Below are positions 41,164 through 51,294 of a stretch of 64,000 nt of DNA, piece after piece. Source of the stretch: Conchocele bisecta (lineage: Eukaryota > Mollusca > Bivalvia > Lucinida > Thyasiridae); NCBI GenBank assembly GCA_029237695.1, contig JAQRGA010000165.1, forward strand, positions 186,001 to 250,000, read 5' to 3'. The notes under the pieces were generated by a model. The model saw only the letters and a list, made by a program, of their open reading frames with translations, was not told the DNA's origin and did no database searches. The translations under genes and the position numbers were made by a program. Numbering within the stretch: the first letter of the stretch is position 1; each line of letters begins with the position of its first letter.

Positions 41164-41501
41164 CGTATGCGAGGTATTCTAGTAGGTCGAGTATGTCCTC
41201 GCCAGATTGTCCGGTAACTGCGTCGTCGATACTAAATCTTTGTTGGAAGTTTCGCTGCAGCCCCAATCACAATTGGAGTTTAAGTTCCCCCAATTCTTCC
41301 AATCGCGATTGGATTGGAACATGAGCGGGAACTCGGGGGAATCTAATATCCGTTTTGCGAAAAGGGTGGCCGAGTGTTCGTCCTCGCGTCACGTCTCTAG
41401 TCTTGGGCCAGACTGATCAGACCCTTTGCGCCAGCTAAACGGTTTTTAAGGGCCGTGTAGCCTACATCGATCAAAGTGTAATAAAGCTCGTCAACTAACA
41501 T
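41160..41501 (-). pseudogene. Homologue of the 124-residue unknown protein, broken
   Basis: Start MLVDELYY at 41501. A deletion around 41395-41405 removes the WRED region, and further changes break the frame. Two CCAATCnnnATTGG-type palindromes (41261-41276, 41290-41318) sit in the same region as in E1. The E3 copy is whole and lacks them. Confidence 0.65.
41261..41318. repeat. Short palindromes in E2
   Basis: CCCAATCACAATTGGA and CCAATCGCGATTGG with flanking CCAAT/ATTGG words, same family and same gene position as 7448-7474 of E1. Confidence 0.7.
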
Positions 41502-41567
41502 CGTTCTATATATTATTTAAAAAGGTTTTTAAAATAATTATTGCTTATTGCTTTTGTTTATTGCTTT

Positions 41568-41990
41568 TCAAATATAGTAGCTGACGAGACCCGTCGCAAC
41601 CATTCCCTCGATGACGAACGCGATCTCGCGGTCTTTTTGGGCCTCTGACGGTACATAGAAATCTGAAAGTTGGGGCTCGGGATCCAACGGTGCGAGAATT
41701 TTCTGCGGATATACCCGCGCGTATTCGCGCATGGCTTCGTCAACGTTCCGGAAAGTTTGCACGGCGTGATTCTCGCGGCGAAGCTCTTCGTTGATCCAGT
41801 CCAGACGGTTGGTTCGTTTTTCCGACCGTGCTTCCTTTGCGCTATTGAGTTGTTCTACAGCTAAATCGTGACACTTGCGCTCCTCATCCGCGTCTGAGTT
41901 TTTTCCTATTAACGAGAATAAATAGTTGCTAGCACCGAACGCCGCTGCGCAGAACACCGCACCACCTATCATTAGTCAGATCGAAGCCAT
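41568..41990 (-). pseudogene. Two-span small membrane protein, early stop
   Basis: The ATG at 41990 is followed by a TGA at the fifth codon. Beyond that the frame stays open to a TGA at 41568 that ends the protein four residues earlier than in E3. DADEERKCHDLAVEQLNSAK and LSDFYVPSEAQKDREIAF are conserved with E1 and E3. Reinitiation at the ATG at 41972 could still give a protein missing 6 residues, so loss of function is not certain. Confidence 0.65.
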
Positions 41991-42038
41991 TTATTTCCAT
42001 ATATTAGCAGGTATAATTCCAGTTTCAATTAGATAATC

Positions 42039-42224
42039 TCAGGTCGAAATTGCGGCCGCTACATTCAAGGTCACGAGCCCTACGTCTTTCACGGTCATGT
42101 CCAATTTGGGAGAGGGCCCTCCGAAGAGAATCTTTGATATTCGAGCAAACACGATACTGAGACCCGATATCACCACGGCGTGATAAACCTCATTCACTAA
42201 TATTTTACCCTCGTTTTCAGCCAT
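42039..42224 (-). CDS. Tiny membrane protein (61 aa)
   Basis: Starts MAENEGKILVNEVYHAVVI with the ATG overlapping the upstream stop as TAATG. It has a hydrophobic segment (VVISGLSIVFARI) followed by GGPSPKLDMTV and a C-terminal LNVAAAIST. It is intact and slightly longer than in E1. Confidence 0.65.
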   Translation of the reverse strand: MAENEGKILVNEVYHAVVISGLSIVFARISKILFGGPSPKLDMTVKDVGLVTLNVAAAIST

Positions 42225-42689
42225 TATTGCATATAAAAGGGATCGCGATCAATGTTTAAATGGGGCGCAATCGGTTTCGTAACTTTCTTTGGAACCGCGG
42301 CTGGTTGTTTCGAAAGGTAATTCCGCGCGCACAGGGTGCCCACAACTGCCAGACCACCACCAACAACCCACGGGATGATCCAGGTAGGAGCTACAGCAAT
42401 CGGGGATTGCTCCTCAGGAGAAACAGCTGCCTTCGGATGTGGAACCACCGGGCGTTTTGCTGTTTCAACAGCAGGAACAAATAACGACCGTTTGGCCTCT
42501 CGAAGCTCGGCGAGTATTTTATCTTGTTTTGCTTTTCGGGTGGCAGCCGCTGTCAGCCCAGCTGCCAGTCTTTTTTTTTTTTGTCGTGCAACCGGAGCTT
42601 GCTCCTATGGAGCATGTTCATGTGGAGATAGTTCCCCCAATCGGGGATTGCGGCTCCGTCACTCTCACAGGTGCGTCTTGTGTCATCAT
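42224..42689 (-). pseudogene. Single-span membrane protein, broken
   Basis: The N-terminus MMTQDAPVRVTE matches E1. A TGA follows after about 20 codons, and a 12-A run near 42575 shifts the frame. From 42448 the C-terminal part is open with the span WVVGGGLAVVGTL and the conserved DPFYMQ end. Confidence 0.7.
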
Positions 42690-42768
42690 TTTCTGAGCTT
42701 ATAGTTCATGGGCATATATGTCCAAATTGACAGTGCTTAGCCGTGGTCAACGCGGTTGTCAGCGGAGC

Positions 42769-43356
42769 TTAGTACATTCCAAACTTGTGATAAACTGAGC
42801 AGCAGGCTGTTCTAAGAGTGTGTGCTACAAAATGGTCAGTCTCAAGATCGCCAATCAACCCCGCGGTGTTTGGTATAGGGAGAAGTATACTAAGAGCGGT
42901 AGCGTACAGATGAATAGCCGCCGATCCAAGAGTTTTCGTCATCTCCGCACCTAACCTAGATTCGTATCGCGCATACATTTTATCAACCTCCGCATCTGAC
43001 ATCTTGTCCAACTGACAAACTGAGAAACGCCTACCGAAATACTGCTCCGATTGTCCCCCAGCAACCAGCACAGCTAGCCGCTCGCGGTGCGTCGTGTTTT
43101 CATTTGTATCGGCAGTCATGTCGGCAGTCTTGCTGACAGGTGTTCCTACAGTTTCAGTCGTGTCGGCAGTCGACACGACTGTTTCTTCCATTAGCTGATC
43201 GAGAAGTTCGTCGCAGTTCATTGTGTTTATCGCAAGCAGTAATATTCTGACTAGTCTTATAAGTCTAACATATTGCCAAGCGCACCATCCGATACTTATG
43301 ATCACCGTTATGCTTGCAACAAAGCTCGCAACGGAGCAACAAATTGATTCCCACAT
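42769..43356 (-). CDS. Conserved membrane protein (195 aa)
   Basis: An intact homologue of E1 8863-9648, with the same hydrophobic start FVASITVIISIGWCAWQYV and the YARYESRLGAEMTKTLG domain. It ends at a TAA right after KFGMY, where E1 has a leucine codon. The linker is different (Thr/Asp/Val-rich) and has no short palindromes. Confidence 0.7.
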   Translation of the reverse strand: MWESICCSVASFVASITVIISIGWCAWQYVRLIRLVRILLLAINTMNCDELLDQLMEETVVSTADTTETVGTPVSKTADMTADTNENTTHRERLAVLVAGGQSEQYFGRRFSVCQLDKMSDAEVDKMYARYESRLGAEMTKTLGSAAIHLYATALSILLPIPNTAGLIGDLETDHFVAHTLRTACCSVYHKFGMY

Positions 43357-43419
43357 TGTTCAGCAATTGTTCAGCATTTGTTAACCATTGTTCAGCATTT
43401 GTTCAGCATTGTTAAGCAA
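43357..43419. repeat. GTTCAGCATTT spacer repeats
   Basis: Five to six copies of GTTCAGCA(A/T)TT or GTTAAGCAATT, the shorter counterpart of the E1 spacer at 9640-9795. Confidence 0.75.
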
Positions 43420-44085
43420 TTAAACTACTTTGTAAGCAGTTGGTTGATCAGTCTTTAACAAAAGCTTGGTGTGCTTAGTTTCCGAAAGCATCTGTCAAAC
43501 CTCCAGGCGCACCTTGCGCGTTGGAATAACGTCGTTCTCTCGAAGACAGTCATCGAATGAGTCTCGATCCTTACAGTGAAAGAGGGCGACCCATTTCGTT
43601 TGCTCGCGCAGATCCTTGAGGACGGCGTTGTACTTTTGAATGCAGATCCATACGCTTTGTCCCGCATGGCGGCCAGAAAATGCGAGCTCGGAGAGCATGT
43701 CCTTCATTTTGGTCATCGCCGCCTTGGCCGAACAATCGTCAATCACGTATAGGGTGGGTTCACCCTGGAATATTTGGTATAAACCACGCAGCCAATCGTG
43801 AAGCCTGTCGCCGGGGTCAACGACGTATAACTCAGGGTCGGCCCATATCCACGGGCGCCGCTGATAAGTCTCGTTGTGCCACACAGTGGGACACAGGATC
43901 ACAATGTGTAGAAAGGCATCGCGATAGGACCCCTCGAGCAAGTCCAGGATGAAAACCGTTTTTCCACATCCAGTCTGCCCACATATTATGGCAGAGTGGG
44001 CATCACAAACTTTATTTTTATTTAAATATAAAGATTTGGTAGATTGCTGAGACGTATCGGCCATCGTCGATGTTGAGTTGCGCAT
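43420..44085 (-). pseudogene. A32/FtsK-type packaging ATPase, late stop
   Basis: Walker A GQTGCGKT and Walker B LYVIDD are intact. A TGA at 43495 removes about the last 25 residues, and the expected C-terminus is still readable beyond it. The start ATG at 44085 overlaps the end of the MCP gene. The truncated protein might fold, but the loss lies in a conserved C-terminal segment. Confidence 0.85.
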
Positions 44086-45305
44086 CTGTTATTATATATA
44101 GGTACACGTTCAATGCGCCAGCTCTGTCCGCCTCTTTGGCTATCTGGATCGTCACACCCTCGCTAGCGTTCTCAACTTGGCGTCCGCTACCGTGCATTTG
44201 GTCGTCGTCGCTGGCTCGCATGTCTAGCCATAACGCGTATTTGGTAGTCAGGAACTCCGCGAGGGAGACGTCCGAGAGCTGCATGTCTTTGGCAACCGCG
44301 GCAACCTCTGGGGAGCGCTTAGAGCCGGCAGCGAACTGCTTTCTGGCTTCGTCCCACTGCTGGTGCGCGCGAAGGCCCTGGCTGTAGAGTTGATTGGGAA
44401 CTCCCTCGATTGTCACCTCGACCTTCGTGATTTTGGGGTTATAGAATTTATCGCTTTTTCTAGCCCCGACCGCGAACCGACCCTCCTCGAACAGCATCAG
44501 TATGCCTTTCATCGAGCGTTGACATTAATATTCCACAATGTGTCGCTTTTGTCTTTCGTCATCTTGCGGTGGCGAAGAACTCGGTCGTAAAGTATGGCAA
44601 CGCGCCCGGCGTACTGGGTTCTGATCAATCGCGCGAGTTCGGGCATCGTGACCATGTCGTACTCCAACGACACATTGTCGATCGTATACGTCGATGCCAT
44701 GTCAGTGGCTATGAGAACTCGGCCGTAGTCGTTGAACGTTAGTTCGTATTCGAGGCGGTCCGCCAAAGCACTCTGATAGTAGGGCATGTGGCTCTCCAGC
44801 AACTCGAAGTCGAGCGGGATGTAGAAGCGGTTGCCGTAAGCGGCTGCGATCGCGTTGTCGCTCGCGACGTTATCTGCCTTGTCACCAGCCCCGATTCTAA
44901 GTCAGGTTACGTTCTTATTTCGGCTGGTGTCAATACCCTGATAGACCGCATTTTCGCACTCTTGCGCCGTCTTCCACAGGTCCTGATAGCAATGGTAGAC
45001 GTCGCTGTCGTCGATCGACATCACCTCATTACCAGAAATCTTTATCATGGTCTTCTTGACGATGGCGGGACCCATGTTCTGAACGACGGTTCGGTCCGCG
45101 TCCGTCGACGTCAGCGAAATAGTGAAAGCGAGGCGAACAATCCCCGGCACAATGACGTCGCTAGCTCCGAGGTTGGGGAAGCGGGCCAAGAGCTGCTGGT
45201 TCTGATCGATCGTCGATGGGTTGTTCGTAATAACGACGCTCTGTCGCACTCTTTTCGCAGTCTGCGGTATGGATTGAGTTTGCGGCCGTATTGACTCGAA
45301 GACAT
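44018..45305 (-). pseudogene. Probable major capsid protein, broken
   Basis: Start MSSSQYGRKLNPYRRLR at 45305. Breaks are a deletion near 45245-45250 that removes several codons and shifts the frame, a TGA at 44902-44904, and a 10-bp deletion near 44517. The C-terminus runs on past the E1 stop by six codons (to 44018). The remaining pieces are close to E1 over their whole length. Confidence 0.8.
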
Positions 45306-45370
45306 AGTTTCGATGAAACTAAATAACTCTATTAAACCCGTATGGTTTTTTCTTTAATACATCGTTAAAA
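45306..45370. promoter_or_regulatory. Bidirectional promoter between MCP and coiled-coil gene
   Basis: Carries the AAATAACTCTATTAAACCCG and TCTTTAATACAT words found in the E1 gap, in 65 bp. Confidence 0.6.
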
Positions 45371-46524
45371 ATGGATGATTTTGGCACGAACGAATTCGAT
45401 CGCACTACGGGCGACCGAGACGATTTCCGCGATGATGATGACATCGATGATTTACTCGCCGACGATGACGAAACACCCTTCATAGAGACGCCACCCGGCG
45501 AGCAAATAGGGGGCGCTACCGTTGGTCTAAGTCTGGAATTACTCGAGTCAGCTGTAAACGACTACTACATCAATTTGGGAGAAAAAGGTATGGTCCCATC
45601 TGTCGGCCGCGACTACTCCAAGTTCGAATTGGATCGGTATGGTAGGTTGCGATTAAAAGCATCAAATGTCCCAATCGTCAACATGAAGACCGGAAAACCC
45701 CTAGCGCTGAGCACCATTGCCGGAAGACGGGGCGGTGGCCAAATCATAAGGAGCGAACTAGGCTTCCCAGATTGGAAGAGGGGTAAAACAATTATGCCGG
45801 CCCGCGCTGTAGAAACCCTACAGTCTACCGACGAAACTATGGCGAAGACGGCCGCCGCTATAGAAACAGTCGAGCTCAGCGAGATCCCTCGTGTAGCCAC
45901 CGACGCTATTCGCACAATGGAGATCAACGAAAGTGAGTTAGACAGCACGATGGATGACACACCGTTACCTCTTCGCGAACTCCGGGGACTCGATAAAGCT
46001 CTGCAAACAGTCCGGGGCGAACTAGTCCATAACCTCTCCAAACGCTGGATGAACATATCGCGCTAGAAGAAAGAAAACTTGGGGAATTCCGTGATGGTGA
46101 TAGAGAATGTACCGAGAAGATCAACGAACGACTGCGGTCGTTGCGGGATGAAAGAGAAGCTCGCTTGGAGGCTGCATCGGCACAATAGTAAACATCCTCG
46201 CAGCTCTCGGCATGACCATATAAACCATAGTTCTAGCTTTCACTGGCGGTGCGGCGGCTGCACCCGCGCCATCACCCGCGCCATGCGGCGGAGCCAAGGA
46301 GTGGGTAAAAACATCTAAAAGCCCTCGACAGTCTCCTGGCTAAATTAGCCGGAGAGACGGCTACCGCGCTGCCTGGGCTGATCGGGAGGGTAGTCTCCTA
46401 CTTGTTATCTATATTATCAAAAACGGCCGGATGGCTCGCCAAAAATACTTGGGCTTTAATCGTGGCGATCGCCGGTCTCATCCTATTCTCCGCCCGAGAG
46501 TTCCTAAAACCAAAGCACAAATAG
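45371..46524 (+). pseudogene. Coiled-coil, membrane-active virion protein, broken
   Basis: The first 231 codons are open (45371-46066): an Asp-rich start (DDDDIDDLLADDDE), then VGRDYSKFELD and the beginning of the coiled coil. After a deletion near 46040 the frame changes, and a larger deletion removes part of the coiled coil near 46170. The C-terminal hydrophobic and basic parts are readable down to KPKHK at 46524 in other frames. The N-terminus shows the start that E1 lost by frameshift. Confidence 0.8.
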
Positions 46525-47907
46525 TCCGATCGCCATGTGGGCGACGACGAGCCTTAATTTTTCATGCTCGTGGGTTGTAGTTCCGAAGGAACTTGCTGCT
46601 GGTGCATCAAGTCCTATTGCAGCCGTTGGAACAACGGCGGAACTTGGTGTGACACTAGTTCCCGCTCCTGAGCTGGAACTTGATGGGGTGGTTTGTGTTG
46701 GGGTGGGTGCTTGCGGTTTTATGAAATCCGTTCCATGCGCGGTGCGATTGATGATATCCGCGTTCACGTTCCCGTTATGACCGATCTTTTGGTCGGCGGT
46801 GGCGATTACGATCTGATTATTGTAACCGTCAACCGGGTCGTTTCGTAGTATCATATTGCTCGGCGCCATATACAGACCTATTCCAAATACATAGTCTACT
46901 GGGGTACCGGCATACTGCAAAACGTCTTGATACCGCTGGATCGCATCCGGGAGGTCCACCGGAGATGAGATGGTGTCCTCGACATTGGCCAAGAACTGAT
47001 TTTGTGCGTCAAACGCTGTCCCGGCTCCTAGTATAGAATTGCGCGCTTGCGCCTGTGCTCCGAGGATGGCCCAGACGTACGTGCGAATGAAGTCGTTGAG
47101 ACGAGTAACCCCGGCCTGCGTGAAACCCAGACACTTATTTAACATAAATGATCCCCACGCGTCCTGGACCGCAGCAGTCTGCTGTATGTAATCGACGTGA
47201 GCTCGTTTCAGAGGTAGCCAATCGCAGGATGAGACACCGCAGCGCCGACCTCCAGACACTTCCGGCCCGAAGGTCATCGTCGCGGGGTCAAAATTCCCGG
47301 CGTTCCGACTGACGATGTGGTCGCCGGAGTGATCGTGTCTAAAATCAGTCTGCGTCCAATTCCCGGACTGGCCTCGAATGAGAACGTCCCCGAGGCCAGT
47401 GCTGCTAGGAAATGTTTTCTGTCTCCAATCCGAATCTTTTGAAACGTTAAATTCGTTACACAATCTTTCGAACACCCTATAGTCGTATGCGTTCGAAATG
47501 GGATTCCACCCGTCGTCTTGAGGTAGTGGAATACCTAGTTCTTTGAGAATCCTCCTAATAGTGTAATACGCGTGAAAGTTGTAAACGGCCCTCAAGAAGG
47601 GATCCTCCGCGGCCAGATGGTCATGAGAGGAAACCCCGCATCCAGCTGTTGCGCACCATACGGCGAATTTGAGCTGATTCTGCCAAAACTGCATCGGTGT
47701 TGCTTTCCACCCGTTCACGGCCTCCATGGTAGTAATCTTGGGCAGCCTATATTGTTCAAAGATGTCGGGGAAGTTGGTTCGAAAGCCTTTTCCGCCGCTA
47801 ACTTGGATAGTGAGGTGCACCAGCCGGGGAGCGCCAGCCTTAGTGTCATATACTCTCCCAGCCGCGTACTTTGCATTATAATTAAAGCCAAATGCCTTGG
47901 TATCCAT
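46504..47907 (-). CDS. Conserved ~470-residue protein, unknown function
   Basis: An open frame of 467 residues from the ATG at 47907 (MDTKAFGFNYNAKYAAG). It shares the FPDIFEQYRLP, WKATPMQFWQNQ and GLYMAPSNMILRNDPVDG blocks with E1. The C-terminal linker is Ser/Thr/Pro/Ala-rich, and the hydrophobic tail (LVVAHMAIGLFVLWF) is kept. It is the longest gene of E2 without a break. Overlap with the coiled-coil gene is 21 bp, as in E1. Confidence 0.75.
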   Translation of the reverse strand: MDTKAFGFNYNAKYAAGRVYDTKAGAPRLVHLTIQVSGGKGFRTNFPDIFEQYRLPKITTMEAVNGWKATPMQFWQNQLKFAVWCATAGCGVSSHDHLAAEDPFLRAVYNFHAYYTIRRILKELGIPLPQDDGWNPISNAYDYRVFERLCNEFNVSKDSDWRQKTFPSSTGLGDVLIRGQSGNWTQTDFRHDHSGDHIVSRNAGNFDPATMTFGPEVSGGRRCGVSSCDWLPLKRAHVDYIQQTAAVQDAWGSFMLNKCLGFTQAGVTRLNDFIRTYVWAILGAQAQARNSILGAGTAFDAQNQFLANVEDTISSPVDLPDAIQRYQDVLQYAGTPVDYVFGIGLYMAPSNMILRNDPVDGYNNQIVIATADQKIGHNGNVNADIINRTAHGTDFIKPQAPTPTQTTPSSSSSGAGTSVTPSSAVVPTAAIGLDAPAASSFGTTTHEHEKLRLVVAHMAIGLFVLWF

Positions 47908-47923
47908 TGATAAAGATATTATT

Positions 47924-48592
47924 ATGTTTGCTACTATCACTAATGTTGAAAAATAGAGTTGTGAACTTCAGAAGTCAATCGGCAACTGCTGCGGAAAACG
48001 CCGGGTATGCCTCAGATCAATCACCTTCACGGTCGGATGGCGAAACGTGGGGGAGAACGAAGGGTTCGGCTACATGAATAACGGACCATCGGTATTAGAA
48101 AAGCTGAACCCCGGTCTTTGGAGTTTGAGAGAGCTCCAAGCTTGTGTTGCGTCGGAGCTTGATGGTCGAGCCAGCCTCGCAATCTCGAAAGCCACCGGAC
48201 TCGCAACCTTGACCGTCGATACCGGCAGCCGGATAAGGGTCACCCCGCCGTTGGCCGTGTGCCTCGGTTTTACGGTAAAATGGTTTGACCCAGGCAAGCA
48301 CGTCGGCGACGCCCCAGTGGGGTTAACCTTCACGAAAACGCTCAGGGTGCAGCTGGATCAGCTGAAGACATCGTACAACACGTTAGACGGAGCCCCCAGC
48401 ACTCTCCTTAAGGTTGTGCACGCCAGCGACTGTTTCTATGGTGAGACCCTGAACTTAGACTTCCCAAACCCCGAGATGAAACGTTTGGAATCTGGTCACA
48501 TCGACGAATTGAAGATCTCTATTCTCGATGATAAAGCTCGAGAGTTAAAGAACGATTACCCGATTTCGATCGTTCTCGAAATAACAAATTAA
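47924..48592 (+). pseudogene. Probable penton protein, N-terminal break
   Basis: The ATG at 47924 (MFATITNVEK) is followed at codon 11 by a TAG created by small changes. From about 48047 the frame is open and close to E1/E3, including SGHIDELKISILDD and the NDYPISIVLEI end. It overlaps nothing and lies 16 bp from the divergent gene start. Confidence 0.7.
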
Positions 48593-48620
48593 ACATAATA
48601 TATATATTTATATATTAATC

Positions 48621-49132
48621 ATGAGCATATACGTCCCTGGTAGTTCCAACGCAGAACAGGATGTTCCCATCGCGGGCGCAGCATATGATGAAGCCGCAAT
48701 GAGGAAGGTGCAGAGGTATGTAACGGAGGCCCATGCAAAGGCGTCTCTGGCGCTGGGGTAAGTGACGCACTCGGCGAGCCCGTCATAACAATTTGTGCCG
48801 AGGAGCGGGGTTCACTGGGCGAGGGGGCCTACGAATATTTATTCGGTGCCAACGCGAGTAATAGATATGGGGGATACACCATGGCAGCGTCCGGTACGAT
48901 TCTGCGAATGGCGGTCTGCTCGGTCAACTTTCGAGGACACGCCGCTGCCGAAGTCCGAGTGAATCTCGTCCTGAACGGGATAGAGCAGACATACGGCATC
49001 ACCAAGCACGCGGGGCAGAGGTCGGGGTTTACGATATTCGATGATGACACTGCAATTAAAGTTTCAGCCGGTAGTGTTATTAACTGACCAATCGAGTTCA
49101 GCTACTGTAGTTACACTGTTAATAGAACTTGA
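48621..49132 (+). pseudogene. Short fibre-like protein, broken
   Basis: Tail MSIYVPGSSNAEQD, a short helical linker, a TAA near 48759, then the head in another frame (YTMAASGTILRMAVCSVN and ITKHAGQRSG) ending at a TGA near 49085. The last strand of the head (VVTLLIEL-type) follows in another frame after a deletion. It is a short-shaft fibre like that of E3. Confidence 0.7.
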
Positions 49133-49138
49133 TTTATT

Positions 49139-49446
49139 ATGAATGACGAGAAACTATATCCACACTTACCTTCGGGGACGACCAACGCGGCATCCTTTAG
49201 GATGACCAGGATCGTCGAGATACAACAGATTCTCCAGCACGAGGGAGAGACGCGGACGGGCAATGCGAAAAAATATAGGCGGGCATTCAATATAGTCGAG
49301 GGGGTGAGCACCGCGTTAGCCTCAGCTTCCGTTGTAAGTGGCGTGGGAAGTGTGTCTTTATTATCAATAATCGTCGCCGCGCCGGTCGCGGTGACCTTGA
49401 GTGCGATAGCAGCGGGGGCGGGACTGCTTTGCATGACGACCAGACT
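49139..49446 (+). pseudogene. Two-span membrane protein, 5' half (split by E3)
   Basis: Starts MNDEKLYPHLPSGTTN. Two adjacent hydrophobic segments (SVSLLSIIVAAPVAVTLSAI region) are present. The coding sequence is cut after MTTRL by E3. The other half resumes at 59059. The gene order and sequence match the E3 homologue at 50126-50725. Confidence 0.85.
49442..49446. repeat. Target-site duplication of E3 (left)
   Basis: AGACT here and at 59054-59058. The uninterrupted homologue (E3 copy, near 50430) contains AGACT only once at this place. Confidence 0.9.
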
Positions 49447-49625
49447 AGTAGTATATAAGAGTCAAAAAGATAACACCTACTGATGGAAGCCCCCCGCTAC
49501 GCGCGGTGCCTCCCATCAGGAGGTGGTATCATGTTTAACTCTTATATACTACTCGGATGTTTCCCCCACTGTATGTATGAGAAGAATGGAAAATATTTTT
49601 CAGCAACCACGAGACCATATATTTA
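49447..49625. repeat. E3 left TIR with 107-bp terminal palindrome
   Basis: The outermost 107 bp (49447-49553) fold back on themselves: AGTAGTATATAAGAGT at the tip and ACTCTTATATACTACT at the other end, with a GC-rich centre around CCCCGCTACGCGCGG. The TIR continues to about CATATATTTA (49625). The inverted copy is at 58866-59053. Confidence 0.92.
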
Positions 49626-49650
49626 TGGCACGAGAAGATATGCCCTATTA

Positions 49651-49692
49651 GATATAAGAAATCCATTGATTATACTCAGTATATATAATCAC
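49651..49692 (+). promoter_or_regulatory. Single promoter-type repeat before the zinc-ribbon gene
   Basis: CCCTATTAGATATAAGAAAT plus CCATTGATTATACTCAGTAT, one unit of the repeat found four times before PolB, lies just upstream of the ATG at 49696. Confidence 0.6.
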
Positions 49693-49695
49693 ACA

Positions 49696-49989
49696 ATGGT
49701 TCTAGTTAATTGTGCGTGGTTGAAGACAGGTAGTCACGAGAGATGTTTTCGTACCGGTATGTACGAGTATTGCAAGCATCACCGGGCATGGATGCGAAGA
49801 GGTTCCGTTTCGCCTCGTCCATGTCGACATTGCGGGGTAGGGACCAGATCCAAGTCACTGCTATGTCCACCATGCGGTGGCACTCAGGCTACGCATCGAC
49901 TGGTTAGCAAGGAATTACGTGCTCGCAAGTATTATCGTTTAGTAATAATTGAAATCGGAAAGTCAGTTAGAAAGATAGAATCGATCTGA
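49696..49989 (+). CDS. Zinc-ribbon-like small protein (97 aa)
   Basis: MVLVNCAWLKTGSHERC opens a cysteine- and histidine-rich protein. C-x(n)-C...CKHH and then PCRHCG...CPPCGG make two probable metal sites. The C-terminus (ELRARKYYRLVIIEIG) is basic. The codons upstream of this ATG are open but derive from the TIR, so the start is put here, just after the promoter repeat. An intact homologue lies in E2 (59485-59778). Position beside the TIR and sharing of PolB's upstream repeat suggest an early regulatory role; this is inference. Confidence 0.7.
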   Translation: MVLVNCAWLKTGSHERCFRTGMYEYCKHHRAWMRRGSVSPRPCRHCGVGTRSKSLLCPPCGGTQATHRLVSKELRARKYYRLVIIEIGKSVRKIESI

Positions 49990-50125
49990 TGCATAGTTTT
50001 TGATAAGTCACGGTGGCGTAACGAGGCCCGAAAAATGTTTTATGTTCCGTATGGAGGGGCCGTCGGAACAGCTGGACTGTATGGTGGAGGAATCTCCTGC
50101 TGCCTCAAACACGCGAATAAGCATA

Positions 50126-50725
50126 TCACGTCCCGAGACGCGCGAGGAGATTTTTTCTCTCGTCGGCCCTCCCCTCAATGACGAATTTTTTTACATCTTC
50201 GTCCGCGAGAATTTGTGGTCGGGCCTTGGATCGGATCGTGCCCTTTAACTCCTGGTATCTGGCCATCTCTTCGACGATCAGTTTGAACTCGCTATCTGAT
50301 ATATCGTTGTCGGCTATCGCTTTCGACACGATAACGTCGATACGGTTTTTCTTAGACCTCGCGAGAACCGCTATTCGATCGTGCTTTCGACTCTTGGCTT
50401 CTAGTTTTCGACCCACGAGTCTGACCGTCATACAAAGCAGTCCCGCCCCCGCCGTTGTCGCACTCAATGCCATCGCGACCGGAGCGGCGACGATTGTTGA
50501 CAATAAAGACACACTCCCCACCCTGCTTACAACGGAAGCTGAGGCTAACGCGGTGCTCACCCCCTCTACTATATTGACTGACCGCCTATATTTCTTCGCA
50601 TAACCCGTCCGCGTCTAACCCTCGTGTTGTAGAATCTGTTGTATCTCGACGATCCTGGTCATACTAAAGGATGCCGGGTCGGTCGTCCCCGAAGGTAAGT
50701 GTGGATATAGTTTCTCGTCATTCAT
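50126..50725 (-). pseudogene. Two-span membrane protein, one nonsense codon
   Basis: The ATG at 50725 overlaps the fibre stop as ATGA. A TAG at 50615-50617 interrupts it after about 36 codons; E2 has a Glu codon there. Beyond it the frame is open to the end with KLEAKSRKHDRIAVLARSKK, VEEMARYQELKG and ADERKNLLARLG. It supplies the uninterrupted version of the site where E3 entered E2. Confidence 0.8.
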
Positions 50726-51267
50726 AATAAATCAAGTTCTATTAACAGTGTCACTACAGTAGCTGAACTAGATTGGTCAGCAACTTTTGTTACAAAGTTA
50801 ATAACACTACCGGCTGAAACTTTAATTGCAGTGTTATCATCGAATATCGTAAATCCTGACCTCTGCCCCGCGTGCTTGGTGATGCCAGACTTCTGCTCTA
50901 CCCCGTTCAGGACGAGATTCACTCGGATTTCGGCAGCAGCGTGTCCCCTAAAGTTGACCGAGCAGACCGCCATTCCCAGAATTGTCCCGGACGCTGCCAT
51001 GGTGTATCCCCCATATCTGTTGCTCGCGTTGGCACCGAATGAATATTCGTAGTCCCCCTCGTTCAGTGAACCCCGCTCCTCGGCACAAACTGTTATGATG
51101 GGTTTTCGAACTTGCAATCGCTGAACGTGCGCAATCGCCGTAGCCGCCTCTGTGTGGGCCTGCGCTATCCTTCCCTCCAGTCTTCTCATTGTGGCTTCAT
51201 CATATGCTGCGCCCGCGACGGGAACGTCCTGTTCTGCGCTCGAACTACCTGGACCGTATATGCTCAT
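50722..51267 (-). CDS. Short fibre-like attachment protein (181 aa)
   Basis: An intact ORF. The tail MSIYGPGSSSAEQD could dock on the penton. A short helix (RRLEGRIAQAHTEAATAIA) forms a minimal shaft, followed by a ~125-residue beta-rich head with GGYTMAASGTILGMAVCSVN, ITKHAGQRSGFTIF and VVTLLIELDL. The head resembles trimeric C1q/TNF-like or phage fibre heads in pattern. The same head with a long repeat shaft occurs in E4. Attachment to a host cell is the likely role if the element was ever a virus. Confidence 0.6.
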   Translation of the reverse strand: MSIYGPGSSSAEQDVPVAGAAYDEATMRRLEGRIAQAHTEAATAIAHVQRLQVRKPIITVCAEERGSLNEGDYEYSFGANASNRYGGYTMAASGTILGMAVCSVNFRGHAAAEIRVNLVLNGVEQKSGITKHAGQRSGFTIFDDNTAIKVSAGSVINFVTKVADQSSSATVVTLLIELDLL

Positions 51268-51294
51268 GATTAATATGTAAAAAATATATTATGT

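Noticed and set aside
50000..50248. ORF between zinc-ribbon and membrane protein in E3
   Set aside because: Overlaps the membrane-protein gene antisense; the E2 counterpart (59228-59485, minus) has the same character. A shadow frame without motif.
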